A stretch of DNA of 64,000 bases from an uncultured Porphyromonadaceae bacterium (GTDB lineage Bacteria; Bacteroidota; Bacteroidia; Bacteroidales; Muribaculaceae). Below, in pieces: positions 33,116 to 41,575 of the stretch. The translations under genes were made by a program, and so were the position numbers. The first letter of the stretch is position 1. Each line of letters starts with the position of its first letter. The notes beneath the pieces were generated by a model that was given only the letters and a program-made list of their open reading frames with translations, was not told where the DNA came from and ran no database searches. Location: positions 1 through 64,000 of the forward strand of contig CALDIF010000034.1 of assembly GCA_937901905.1 (NCBI GenBank). Direction: 5' to 3'.

Positions 33116-34927
33116 ATGAACGACTTGTTGAAAATCAAACTGTCGTTGTTACCCGAGGATCCCGGTGTCTATCGTTACTACGATGCCGAGGGCGTTGTTA
33201 TATACGTCGGCAAAGCCAAGAACCTGAAGCGAAGGGTTAATTCCTATTTCAATCGCGAGCACGCGAGCATCAAAACAGCAAGGCTCGTTTCCAAAATCGT
33301 AGACCTTCAATACACGGTTGTCAATACCGAGGAGGAGGCACTTGACCTCGAGAATAATCTCATCAAGGAATTTAAGCCTCATTACAACGTCTTACTCAAG
33401 GACGATAAGTCTTACCCATGGATAGCCGTTACACGCGAGTTATATCCCCGCGTGTTTATCACTCGCGATAAAGTGCATCGCGGTGCCGATTTTTACGGAC
33501 CTTATCCGCGAGTTGAAGTTGCCCATACCTTGATAGACACAATGAGACGTTTATTCCCACTCAGGACGTGTCGTCATGTTGTTTCACGTGAAACAATAGA
33601 GGCTCAAAAACACCGCTTGTGTCTCCAATACCACATCAAGAATTGTGAGGGGTGTTGTCGCGGACTGGTTCACCCCACTAAATATTCGGAGTATATAATC
33701 CAAGTTAAACGCATCTTGGGTGGTGATACCCGTTTGGTTGCCGACTATCTCACCGAACAAATGATGCAGCACGCCACAGCACTGCGTTTCGAAGAAGCCG
33801 AAATTTTCAAACGACGATTGCAATTGGTGGAACATTTGCGTTCAAAGTCGGTCATCGTCTCCCCGACAATTCATAATCTCGATGTGTACGGACTTTATAA
33901 CGACGGAAACGATGTTTACATTAATTTTATGCACCTGAGAGGCGGAACGGTGGTGCAATCGCTCACGTTGGAGTATAAGCGTCAACGCGACGATGAGATG
34001 GCGACTCTCGAGGAAGTGATGGCACTTGCTGTGAGTGAGATAAGGCAGACTTATGCTGTGACCTACGGTGACGATCGCGTGAGGGAAGTTGTTGTGAATG
34101 TAGTACCCGACACCGAGGTTGAGGGCGTACAGTGGGTGGTACCGCAGCGTGGTGACAAGCGCAAGTTGTTGGATATAGCCCTCAAGAATGCCCGTCATCA
34201 ACATGAGGAACACTTGAAAATGATGGAGAAACTCAATCCCGAGCAGCGAGCAACGCGCACGTTAACGATAATGCAGCGTGACTTGCATCTTGACTGTTTG
34301 CCTCGCCACATCGAGTGTTTTGACAATAGTCACATTCAAGGGAATGATGCCGTGGCATCGTGTGTCGTGTTTCGTGATGCCAAGCCGTTCAAAAAAGATT
34401 ATCGCCACTATATTATCAAGGGTGATGAAGGTGCTGACGACTTCGCTTCGATGAGGCAAGTTCTCACACGTCGGCTCACTCGCCTCATCGAAGAATCCGC
34501 TCCTCTACCCCACCTCATTGTTGTTGACGGCGGTAAAGGACAAATAACGGCGGCACAACAGGCTATGGAGGACGTGGGGGTTGATATTGCTGTTATCGGT
34601 CTTGCCAAGCGTATGGACGAAGTGTATTTTCCCGGCGATAGCGTGCCATATAATCTTGATAAAAATAGCGAAACGATTAGAGTGTTGCAACGGTTGCGTG
34701 ACGAGGCTCATCGCTTTGCAATCACTTTCCACCGCAAGCGCCGCAGCGCGGGTCAAGTGAATAGCGTGTTGGACAATATAAAAGGTGTCGGTTCGAAAAC
34801 AGCCGAAGCCTTGCTGAAACATTTTAAGAGCGTGAAACGTCTGCGTGAGGCAACACTTGAAGATATTGTAGCCATTGTAGGGACATCGCGCGCAAGAGCG
34901 GTCTATGACTATCTTCACAACGAGTGA
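33116..34927 (+). CDS. uvrC: Excinuclease ABC subunit C
   Basis: 603-residue dual-incision nuclease of nucleotide excision repair. The GIY-YIG domain (about 10-95) shows PGVYRYYDAEGVVIYVGKAK. A UVR-type helical region lies near 205-235, and the RNase H-like domain has DNSHIQG and VDGGKGQ with catalytic acids. A tandem helix-hairpin-helix C-terminus contains IKGVGSKTAEALLKHF. I chose ATG 33116 (MNDLLKIKLSLLPEDPG); the longer upstream frame overlaps the terminator. A perfect parS site lies inside the coding region. Confidence 0.97.
   Translation: MNDLLKIKLSLLPEDPGVYRYYDAEGVVIYVGKAKNLKRRVNSYFNREHASIKTARLVSKIVDLQYTVVNTEEEALDLENNLIKEFKPHYNVLLKDDKSYPWIAVTRELYPRVFITRDKVHRGADFYGPYPRVEVAHTLIDTMRRLFPLRTCRHVVSRETIEAQKHRLCLQYHIKNCEGCCRGLVHPTKYSEYIIQVKRILGGDTRLVADYLTEQMMQHATALRFEEAEIFKRRLQLVEHLRSKSVIVSPTIHNLDVYGLYNDGNDVYINFMHLRGGTVVQSLTLEYKRQRDDEMATLEEVMALAVSEIRQTYAVTYGDDRVREVVVNVVPDTEVEGVQWVVPQRGDKRKLLDIALKNARHQHEEHLKMMEKLNPEQRATRTLTIMQRDLHLDCLPRHIECFDNSHIQGNDAVASCVVFRDAKPFKKDYRHYIIKGDEGADDFASMRQVLTRRLTRLIEESAPLPHLIVVDGGKGQITAAQQAMEDVGVDIAVIGLAKRMDEVYFPGDSVPYNLDKNSETIRVLQRLRDEAHRFAITFHRKRRSAGQVNSVLDNIKGVGSKTAEALLKHFKSVKRLREATLEDIVAIVGTSRARAVYDYLHNE
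33580..33595. promoter_or_regulatory. parS centromere site 2, inside uvrC
   Basis: A second perfect TGTTTCACGTGAAACA, in frame within uvrC codons that read His-Val-Val-Ser-Arg-Glu-Thr. It lies 1163 bp from site 1. Confidence 0.9.
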
Positions 34928-34959
34928 TTACTGTAAATTTTTATCTTCATTTATATCTT

Positions 34960-35412
34960 ATGAGAATTGTTATGCAGCGAGTTACAAGGGCGACTGTGAG
35001 TGTTGGCGGTCATGAGGTTTCTCACATTGCCGCAGGGTTGATGTGCCTCGTGGGTATCGCGCACGATGATACAACCGATGATGTCAAGTGGTTGGCAGCC
35101 AAGTTGGTACAGATGCGCATATTTGATGATGAGAATGGTGTGATGAACAAGAGCGTACTTCAGGTTGACGGTGAAATAATGTTGGTTAGCCAGTTTACTC
35201 TCCACGCGTCAACTCGCAAGGGCAACCGTCCGTCATATATCGCAGCAGCCCGACCCGAGCATGCTCGTCCGTTGTATGATGAGATATGTGACGAGGTTCA
35301 GCACTTGTCGGGTAAGCCGGTTGCTCGAGGCTCATTCGGGGATCACATGGCAATTGATATGGTGAATGACGGTCCCGTGACCATCATCATTGACAGTCGT
35401 CAGCGAGAATAG
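34960..35412 (+). CDS. dtd: D-aminoacyl-tRNA deacylase
   Basis: 150-residue enzyme that removes D-amino acids (and glycine) mischarged onto tRNA. The family motifs LVSQFTLHASTRKGNRPSY and the C-terminal Gly-cisPro segment NDGPVT are present. I chose ATG 34960 (MRIVMQRVTRATVSV), the normal start; the upstream in-frame ATG would add non-conserved residues. It follows uvrC by 32 bp. Confidence 0.96.
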   Translation: MRIVMQRVTRATVSVGGHEVSHIAAGLMCLVGIAHDDTTDDVKWLAAKLVQMRIFDDENGVMNKSVLQVDGEIMLVSQFTLHASTRKGNRPSYIAAARPEHARPLYDEICDEVQHLSGKPVARGSFGDHMAIDMVNDGPVTIIIDSRQRE

Positions 35413-35617
35413 TATTTTTTTCAATTTTTTAGGCACAATCTTTATCATCAGTTAAAACCGCTGATTATCAACGATATAATGGTCGTTTAACCCTTTGAGA
35501 ATTGAAAATTTGAAAAATCTTTTACAGTCGGGCGTGAAATTTGATAAAAAAACCGACTATAAAATAGGCTAATAATATTAATTCAGTCGATTTGTTTTTT
35601 TATTTGTAAAAAATCAG

Positions 35618-35625
35618 TAACTTTG
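35618..35625 (+). promoter_or_regulatory. Promoter -7 element for the candidate small RNA / LytTR leader
   Basis: TAACTTTG fits TAnnTTTG. TTTG motifs occur upstream at 35591-35594 and 35603-35606, but neither is at the ideal distance. Confidence 0.5.
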
Positions 35626-35631
35626 CGGTGT

Positions 35632-35850
35632 CAACCGGTACACGTTAGATGTAGGTTGATAAGACATATTAAGATGGTGTTATTGTCATCTGTCCTCTGT
35701 TCTCAATCTTCGCAACATTGAAACTCCACAGGGTTGATGGTGATAGCACCTACACTATCGTCATTGATGGTGCCGATGTTGGTTGCTCTCGTCTATCGTG
35801 TTGTTCCCCACATCGGTCGCTACATAGCGATTGGTGTGGGGGCTTTCATT
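35632..35850 (+). ncRNA. Candidate structured small RNA or leader
   Basis: Begins about 7 bases after a TAACTTTG element and ends at a terminator-like hairpin. Two stems are visible: 35737-35746 with 35755-35764, and 35806-35820 with 35827-35841. Both contain G-U pairs in place of G-C or A-U, a sign of RNA rather than DNA symmetry. The last stem is followed by CTTTCATTTGTAT. Length (~215 nt) and the free-standing promoter would suit a 6S-like or other trans-acting RNA, but I could not match it to a known family. Confidence 0.35.
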
Positions 35851-35993
35851 TGTATCTGTGGAGGGTAGCGAAGACCGAGAGCAGGATAAGAATAATAAAG
35901 TTTCCACGCCATTTTTGTGTCTTGACAGATGTCTTCATTTACCATGATTTGTGTCGGAAACTTTGCAAGTCACCCCTACCCTACTTGCTTGAA

Positions 35994-36383
35994 ATGCCAC
36001 GGTTTTGTTACTATCAGCGAGACGAGTTAACCATTGTAGACCTTGAGAAACTTGCTTTAGTCAAGGCAGAAGGAAATTACACCGAATTTTTCTATATGGG
36101 AGGTGAGAAAACAACCCTCACCACCGGTTTGAGTAATGTTGAGCAACTGATTAAACAATCGTTTGCCTCAAATGCCTTGCCGTGTCCATATGTGCGACTC
36201 GGTCGCAGTTGCATCATCAACGAGAACTATCTGTTCAAGATAGATGCCATTAAACAGCGCATCATATTGAGCGACTTTGCCGGGCGCCACATTGTTATAA
36301 AAGTGTCCAAGCAAGTTGCTCGCACTTATAAGGAGACAATTAACCGTCTGTTCCACGCCGAAGATAGCGAAGAAAATGAGTAA
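35994..36383 (+). CDS. Stand-alone LytTR DNA-binding protein
   Basis: 129 residues consisting of a LytTR domain only: ELTIVDLEKLALVKAEGNYT, then PYVRLGRSCIINENYLFKID. There is no receiver domain. I chose ATG 35994 (MPRFCYYQRDEL) because the residues of the longer frame (from 35718) look untranslated. It overlaps the FHA gene by 8 bp, so it is probably the regulator of the kinase/FHA cassette. Direct control of its own cassette is inference. Confidence 0.8.
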   Translation: MPRFCYYQRDELTIVDLEKLALVKAEGNYTEFFYMGGEKTTLTTGLSNVEQLIKQSFASNALPCPYVRLGRSCIINENYLFKIDAIKQRIILSDFAGRHIVIKVSKQVARTYKETINRLFHAEDSEENE

Positions 36384-37050
36384 ACAAGAGTTTTTGTTGG
36401 GGCGCGGTATGACCGAACCTTTCAAGATTGAGGGGGAGGGTGTGAGTGCTCAACACGCAAAAATCACCGTTGACAGCGATGACACCGGCGGAGAGATAAA
36501 GTTGACGATTGAGGATCTCAAGTCCACAAATGGCACGTGGGTGCGTGATGACCGGGGACAGATGATTAGAATTGAGCGTCGTGAGATAACACCCGACACG
36601 TTTATAAGGCTCGGTGGCAGTGACGTGGGCGGTTGCACGTTTTACGCGCGGCACCTTCTTTCTCCCAATAGTTATCGCGAGGAATTCCGTTATATGCGTC
36701 GCGTCGGAAAGGACTTTCGAGAAGAAATCGAGCGTGTGGAACAACACACCCAACGTCGTGCTTTAGTAACACCGGTGTTATATTTGATAATCTTTATATT
36801 ATCGATGGTGCCGGCGCGTTTGTACGGAATTACCGATCCTACAGTTGCCGCTCAAGTACAAGCGTGGATGTTGCGCATACCGATGATGTTGGGCGGCTTG
36901 ATAGGTTTTTTCATTGCTACCAACAATCCCAGGAAAGATTTATTGAGACGTTACGAATTGATGAGACGTTGTCCAAATCCGTCGTGTCACCACACGCTTA
37001 GCGAAGGCGAATTGGAATTGGGTCAATGTAGTCGCTGTAAAGCGCGATGA
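36376..37050 (+). CDS. FHA domain protein with two membrane segments and a zinc ribbon
   Basis: 224 residues. The FHA domain (about 5-95) keeps the phosphothreonine-binding pattern: GRG at 9-11, S24-x-x-H27, and STNGTW at 50-55. Two membrane helices follow (about 131-147 and 166-182). The C-terminus is a zinc ribbon with Cys199, Cys204, Cys218 and Cys221. It would bring a phosphopeptide-binding domain to the membrane. The start at ATG 36376 overlaps the LytTR stop. Its likely signalling partner is the Ser/Thr kinase 2 kb downstream (inference). Confidence 0.82.
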   Translation: MSKQEFLLGRGMTEPFKIEGEGVSAQHAKITVDSDDTGGEIKLTIEDLKSTNGTWVRDDRGQMIRIERREITPDTFIRLGGSDVGGCTFYARHLLSPNSYREEFRYMRRVGKDFREEIERVEQHTQRRALVTPVLYLIIFILSMVPARLYGITDPTVAAQVQAWMLRIPMMLGGLIGFFIATNNPRKDLLRRYELMRRCPNPSCHHTLSEGELELGQCSRCKAR

Positions 37051-37112
37051 ATCGAGAAGTTTTTCAAATTGGTCAAATAACCCCCACAACTCGTCCAAGA
37101 AGCAATCAAAAA

Positions 37113-37145
37113 TTTGGAGAACTCGAAAGACGGATAATAAATTTG
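37113..37145 (+). promoter_or_regulatory. Bacteroidetes-type promoter for the acidic repeat protein gene
   Basis: TTTG (37113-37116), a 21-base spacer, then TAAATTTG (37138-37145), 44 bp before the start codon. Confidence 0.65.
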
Positions 37146-37189
37146 CATCAACGAACAACAAATATTAATCTATTAATACCTGTACTACT

Positions 37190-38542
37190 ATGGTTACTCA
37201 ATCAAACGACGAGCCCAAGAAAAAGGGCATCAGCATTAAGGATTTGAAGAAGAAAGCCGCCGTCGCGTCAGCATTGACGGCAGCTATTGCCGGCGGTGCC
37301 GCCGCGCTCTTGGCAGGCGACGAGGATGTTGCTCCGTCAGACCCGTTGACCGACGTTGACGAGCCCACTACCGAACCCGTTGATGAGCGACAGGAAGATG
37401 CTACCGATGCCGAGGTGGCACAAGTTACCGCTAATGAAGTGAAGGCACCTACTCATATTGCCGAAAACAGCCACGATCACCCGTCAACTGATGGCGGTGA
37501 TGGCGGTGATGACGGAGCCGAGGACATTCCGGTCGACTTGGATTTCCTCAATAGGTTTGGTGATAAGAACGATGAGCACCCCGAGGACGAGCGGTCTGAA
37601 GATACTGATCAAGACGTCGCCGAGCACCCCGAGGACGAGCGGTCTGAAGATACTGACCAAGACGTTGCCGAGCATCCCGAGGACGAGCGGTCTGAAGATA
37701 CTGACCAAGACGTTGCCGAGCACCCCGAGGACGAGCGGTCTGAAGATACCGATCAAGACGTCGCCGAGCACCACGAAGACGAGCGGTCTGAGGGTGTCGA
37801 TGAATCGGCAGACTCTGATGAATACATCACCGAGAATGTAGAAGATATGCTCAAGATGGAGGAACTTGACCTCGGTTTCTCTACAGACGACCTTCACAAT
37901 TTACCACCCGCACAGCAGACCTTGTTCCCCATTGCCCAACTGCGTCCTGTAGAGATTACGGTTGTCGACTTTGACGGCACCCCCGTTGATATGGCAATCA
38001 CTACCGATGCCGACGGCAATGTGTTCTACCTTGCCGACATGGATGGCAACGGCACGTTTGAGACAATTTTCGATGAGAACATGGCACCTGTCGCCTCAAT
38101 CAATGCTCCCGAAATCGGTGACCTGTATGCTATCAGCAAGGTTCAAGAGATTATTGATCATAACCACAGTATTTTGAATGGTTTTGACGATCGTTTCCTC
38201 GCGTCTAACGAACTTGTGATTACCATCGATGATGATGATCCCTATCCGGCAAGTACTTTCACCAACGATGACGATAGCGATGATGTCAACGAGATTGAGG
38301 TGAGCGACGAGGAACTTGACGCGAGCGATGAGCCGACGGTAGAACATGAGATGGACGGAGACACTTTCATTGACAATATATTGGGCGGCGGTATCTTCGG
38401 TCACGATGTGCCCGAAGGTGGTGAAGACGACCCCGTTACCGATGAGCCACAAGAAGACCTTGCTGACGAGGAACCGCAGGATTATTTTTCAGAGGATCCC
38501 GACGAGGTTGACGATGTGATTGTTGACGAGCCGATAGAGTAA
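37190..38542 (+). CDS. Highly acidic repeat protein with one hydrophobic segment
   Basis: 450 residues, unrecognised family. A basic N-terminus (KKKGISIKDLKKKAA) leads into an Ala/Gly-rich hydrophobic stretch (about 25-43), probably one membrane segment. The rest is very rich in Asp and Glu. Residues 129-192 hold four near-identical 16-residue repeats (EHPEDERSEDTDQDVA) plus a degenerate fifth. A mid-region (about 255-300) has DMDGNGTFETIFDEN, resembling an EF-hand-like Ca-binding loop. It sits between two FHA genes and may be their scaffold or a kinase substrate (inference). Confidence 0.65.
   Translation: MVTQSNDEPKKKGISIKDLKKKAAVASALTAAIAGGAAALLAGDEDVAPSDPLTDVDEPTTEPVDERQEDATDAEVAQVTANEVKAPTHIAENSHDHPSTDGGDGGDDGAEDIPVDLDFLNRFGDKNDEHPEDERSEDTDQDVAEHPEDERSEDTDQDVAEHPEDERSEDTDQDVAEHPEDERSEDTDQDVAEHHEDERSEGVDESADSDEYITENVEDMLKMEELDLGFSTDDLHNLPPAQQTLFPIAQLRPVEITVVDFDGTPVDMAITTDADGNVFYLADMDGNGTFETIFDENMAPVASINAPEIGDLYAISKVQEIIDHNHSILNGFDDRFLASNELVITIDDDDPYPASTFTNDDDSDDVNEIEVSDEELDASDEPTVEHEMDGDTFIDNILGGGIFGHDVPEGGEDDPVTDEPQEDLADEEPQDYFSEDPDEVDDVIVDEPIE
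37574..37813 (+). repeat. Tandem 48-bp coding repeat (4 copies plus 1 degenerate)
   Basis: Units start at 37574, 37622, 37670, 37718 and 37766. The first four encode the same 16 residues with only a few silent changes; the fifth diverges in its second half. The near identity at DNA level points to recent expansion. Confidence 0.92.
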
Positions 38543-38549
38543 TTTCAAG

Positions 38550-39218
38550 ATGTCAATATCCGATAATAACGGCACTGCCCGGCACCGTATCAAGGTGCTG
38601 GGCAAGGCTGTTGCAACACCGGTGGAGGGCACGTGGGTTGTAATGGAGCCGGCAGATGTCGGCAAGCGATACGCAGTTCGCTGCCCACGATGTAAGTCTC
38701 CCATTGTGTTGTTTCCCGACAAGGAGGGTGTGCGTCGTGCAACGTGTCGCAAGTGTGGGGCTATTGTGGCATTTAATGCTGTGGGTGGCACTGTGCCTGC
38801 AGATGCAGCAAATCAGCAACAACAAGCGCAACGGTCGGTTGCACAACAAGCCCCGGCACAACAGTTAAGCACTGTGATGAGCGATGTGGACACCGTTGCC
38901 GGCATCGGGCGTTTGGAATGGCGACGACTTCTTTTCACTCGTCATCACAATCTCGCTGTGGGCGAGATAACACTCGGTCGTCAAGACAGCAGCGCGCCTT
39001 CCGACTTGATGTGGAATGACAAGAAAATGAGCGCACGCTCGGTGAAGTTAACCGTTGAGCAAGGCGAGCGTGGTTTTACCTACCGGCTCACGGTGTTGCG
39101 TGCAACCAATCCTGTTCTTGTCAACGGTAGGCGAGAGGCGGTGGGGAACACCATTTTCTTGCGTCTCGGCGATGTCATCACGATGGGCAACACTCGCATC
39201 GTACTCAAGCCAATATGA
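38550..39218 (+). CDS. Zinc-ribbon plus FHA domain protein
   Basis: 222 residues, no membrane segment. The zinc ribbon has CPRC (45-48) and CRKC (66-69). A Gln/Ala-rich linker (about 85-110) leads to a C-terminal FHA domain (about 125-222) with LGR (142-144), MSARSV (160-165), and NPVLVNG. The S-x-x-H and NG pattern is partly altered (SAR instead of SxxH), so phosphothreonine binding may be weakened. It starts 7 bp after the acidic protein gene and is a cytoplasmic counterpart to the membrane FHA protein. Confidence 0.8.
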   Translation: MSISDNNGTARHRIKVLGKAVATPVEGTWVVMEPADVGKRYAVRCPRCKSPIVLFPDKEGVRRATCRKCGAIVAFNAVGGTVPADAANQQQQAQRSVAQQAPAQQLSTVMSDVDTVAGIGRLEWRRLLFTRHHNLAVGEITLGRQDSSAPSDLMWNDKKMSARSVKLTVEQGERGFTYRLTVLRATNPVLVNGRREAVGNTIFLRLGDVITMGNTRIVLKPI

Positions 39219-39281
39219 TAGACGGTGGCATTTTTAATTGTTTCACAATCTTTTATTGACTCTACATTATTTTCTTGAATT

Positions 39282-40892
39282 ATGTCGTCGGAACGCAAAA
39301 AATTCACTTACGCTTTGCCAGCCGACACCGTGTTGGCCGGCAGGCGTTTCAAGTATCGCATCACACGAGTGTTGGGACAAGGAGGTTTCGGCATAACCTA
39401 TCATGCGAAGGGTGTTTGGTTGGACGAAAACATTGCCCATTCGCTTGATTTTGCCATCAAGGAGTTTTTTGTCAAGGATATTTGTCACCGTGATGCCGAT
39501 GGAGTAACGATGCTTTACGGCGAGGGGTCGCGCTCAATAGTGACACGCGCACTTGACGATTTCAAGAGTGAGGCGGCAAAACTTGTGAGATTGTGTAAAG
39601 AGAATGCCGAGCGTGCCCGACGCACCGGTGCCGACTCCCTAATAATCAACAACCGCCATATTGTGCCGGTGAACGAGATGTTCGAGTGTAATGGCACAGC
39701 CTACTTCGTGATGGCGTTTCTTGAGGGAGGAAGTTTGCGCGACATGGTTGCACGCGAGGGTGTTTTGGACGAGTCGCGCATGTTGGACTTGATGCGTCCC
39801 ATCATCAGTGCGGTTGACTATTTGCATCGTCAACGCATCATGCACCTTGACATCAAGCCGGACAATATCGTGATGCGTGGTGAGCAGGGTGCGCTCAAGG
39901 CGGCACCGATGCTTATCGACTTCGGGCTGTCGTTGCACTTCGATGGTAAAGGGCAGCGCACCAGCATGTCGCATGGTTCGGGGTACACACCCGGGTATGC
40001 TTCATTGGAACAAATGAGCGGTGTCAGCGAGTTTGATCCGAGACTCGACGTATACTCCCTCGGCGCAACAATGTATTTTTTGTTGACAGGTCGCGACCCG
40101 TTGTCGGCTGTGACAATGTCGACCGAAGTTCTCGAAAGAGACTTGTCTCACGTGTCACAGCGTGTGCGTGATGCTATATGTGCCGCCATGAGTCGTGACC
40201 CCTCAACGCGCACTCCCACAGCCTCGCGCTTGTTACTCGCTTTAGATGCCGAGCCCGATGTCGAACCTGAGTGCAACACGGTTAGTGATTTTACCGAAAA
40301 AGAAGCACCGTCGAGCCGTCGACTGTCTAAAACCTTGACCGGGTCTTGGGCTAAAGTGAAACAATATTTACCGATGGCTGTAATGACCCTCTTGCTTGCT
40401 ACCATCACTTATAGCGTGGTGCGGTTTAAGCCGTGGCAGATCGTGGTGCACGACAGTTTGACTGATGATACGATAGCAGTCGTTGCCGACTCGACCGATG
40501 CTGTTACCGATAAGGAGGTTGCAAGTAAAGTTACGACCGATGGGGTAGGGGAGTCGCAAAAAACGTCCGTTGAGCCGCCGACGGCTGTCGAACCGAAGTC
40601 TACATCGCCGACAGTCGCCAAGGAAGTTGATGATAGAAAAGTTAACGAGAGACACGTGGAGCAGGCAACCGTGAGTGCCACACCGGAATCAAGAAACAGT
40701 TCACAGGTTAGGAATAATGATGCCGAAGCCCTAATGGTGCTATATAATAGTTTGGCGGTCAAGGTGTTTGAAAACGGGGTGGAACCAACCTCCAACGAGA
40801 TTGCTCGCTTGAAGTCTTTGAGAAAGTCTGCAACCGGTCTGACAACAGCCGAGAAAACCAGGATAGATGCATTTATTCGTAACATTGAGTGA
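39282..40892 (+). CDS. Transmembrane Hanks-type Ser/Thr protein kinase
   Basis: 536 residues. The kinase domain spans about 24-320: glycine loop LGQGGFG (31-37), Lys60 in FAIKEF, catalytic loop HLDIKPDN (188-195, with Leu in place of Arg of HRD), DFG (213-215), and PGYASLEQ instead of APE. One membrane helix lies at about 363-381. The C-terminal ~155 residues are presumably extracytoplasmic, Ser/Thr/Val-rich, with a helical end. No PASTA repeats are seen. Neighbouring FHA proteins are natural readers of its products. No phosphatase gene is present in the cluster. Confidence 0.92.
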   Translation: MSSERKKFTYALPADTVLAGRRFKYRITRVLGQGGFGITYHAKGVWLDENIAHSLDFAIKEFFVKDICHRDADGVTMLYGEGSRSIVTRALDDFKSEAAKLVRLCKENAERARRTGADSLIINNRHIVPVNEMFECNGTAYFVMAFLEGGSLRDMVAREGVLDESRMLDLMRPIISAVDYLHRQRIMHLDIKPDNIVMRGEQGALKAAPMLIDFGLSLHFDGKGQRTSMSHGSGYTPGYASLEQMSGVSEFDPRLDVYSLGATMYFLLTGRDPLSAVTMSTEVLERDLSHVSQRVRDAICAAMSRDPSTRTPTASRLLLALDAEPDVEPECNTVSDFTEKEAPSSRRLSKTLTGSWAKVKQYLPMAVMTLLLATITYSVVRFKPWQIVVHDSLTDDTIAVVADSTDAVTDKEVASKVTTDGVGESQKTSVEPPTAVEPKSTSPTVAKEVDDRKVNERHVEQATVSATPESRNSSQVRNNDAEALMVLYNSLAVKVFENGVEPTSNEIARLKSLRKSATGLTTAEKTRIDAFIRNIE

Positions 40893-40896
40893 AACC

Positions 40897-41562
40897 ATGA
40901 AACGACAAACAGTTACATTGGCATTCTTGTTGGCTGCTATCACGTCGCTTGCTGTGAATGTTTCTTATCGGCACGGCGCGACACGTTCCATTGCCGACTC
41001 GGTATTGTGTCGCATTATTGACAGTGAATTGCAGCAACACGTGAACGTACCCGAGTACGACGTGTCATCGCTATGTCCCACCGCGTCGCCCGACGTGTGG
41101 GTGCTGAAGCGTGCGTGGTACGAGTTGGAACAACTGCGTGACGACGTGTACTTCATGACAACAGGTTGCGAGAGTGGGGTAGTACCCGTGTCCACCGAGC
41201 GATATCCGATAGAAACGTTGCACAACATGATGCTGCAGGTTATTTCGGCAGGACATCGCAGCGCCATGGTGACAACTCACGTTTACGGCTTGCGTTCGGT
41301 GACCCAATCGGTGTCGCTTGCCGGTTTGCTCGCTGCGCTGACCGATGGTGGCGAAACACGTGTCTATTGTGCTGTGACCGATGCCAACGAACACTCACTG
41401 AGTGCTCTTGTGTTCTTTTTTGACACCGGTTATAACGTGCTTCACATGTGTGAAGTTGTAACGAGTCCGAGTGATTTATTCAACGACGAGGGTGAATTCA
41501 CGGTGTCGCTTCACCCCAACATTCCTCAAAACAATGTGTCCAACTTGTGGGCAACTGAATAA
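40897..41562 (+). CDS. Exported protein of unknown function in the kinase cassette
   Basis: 221 residues from ATG 40897 (MKRQTVTLAFLLAAIT); an upstream ATG at 40867 lies inside the kinase gene and is less likely. A signal peptide or anchor covers about residues 5-22. The rest contains four cysteines and shows no motif I recognise. It starts 4 bp after the kinase stop, so it is likely co-translated with it and may interact with its external domain (inference). Confidence 0.65.
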   Translation: MKRQTVTLAFLLAAITSLAVNVSYRHGATRSIADSVLCRIIDSELQQHVNVPEYDVSSLCPTASPDVWVLKRAWYELEQLRDDVYFMTTGCESGVVPVSTERYPIETLHNMMLQVISAGHRSAMVTTHVYGLRSVTQSVSLAGLLAALTDGGETRVYCAVTDANEHSLSALVFFFDTGYNVLHMCEVVTSPSDLFNDEGEFTVSLHPNIPQNNVSNLWATE

Positions 41563-41575
41563 GATGTAATTATAT

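Larger units (their letters stand above)
35413..35993. other. Long intergenic region between dtd and the LytTR gene
   Basis: 581 bp without a confident protein gene. The first ~200 bp are AT-rich with no clear function. A TAACTTTG promoter element at 35618-35625 is followed by a structured stretch ending in a strong hairpin (35806-35841), treated below as a candidate small RNA. The last ~150 bp before the LytTR start contain no good promoter. An open frame spans part of this region, but its translation is Cys- and His-rich and unlike protein. Confidence 0.5.

Noticed and set aside
35718..35993. N-terminal 92-residue extension of the LytTR gene
   Set aside because: Cys/His-rich translation with no family similarity, overlapping a structured RNA-like stretch; ATG 35994 gives a normal LytTR domain.
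37574..37813. CRISPR-like array
   Set aside because: The 48-bp units are contiguous, in frame and without spacers; this is a coding repeat. No CRISPR array or cas gene was seen in the window.
37484..37897. Repetitive minus-strand open frame opposite the acidic protein
   Set aside because: A shadow of the 48-bp tandem repeat; no start signal and no family.
39247..39258. Half parS-like sequence (TTGTTTCACAAT)
   Set aside because: Only one half of the palindrome matches; the second half is absent.
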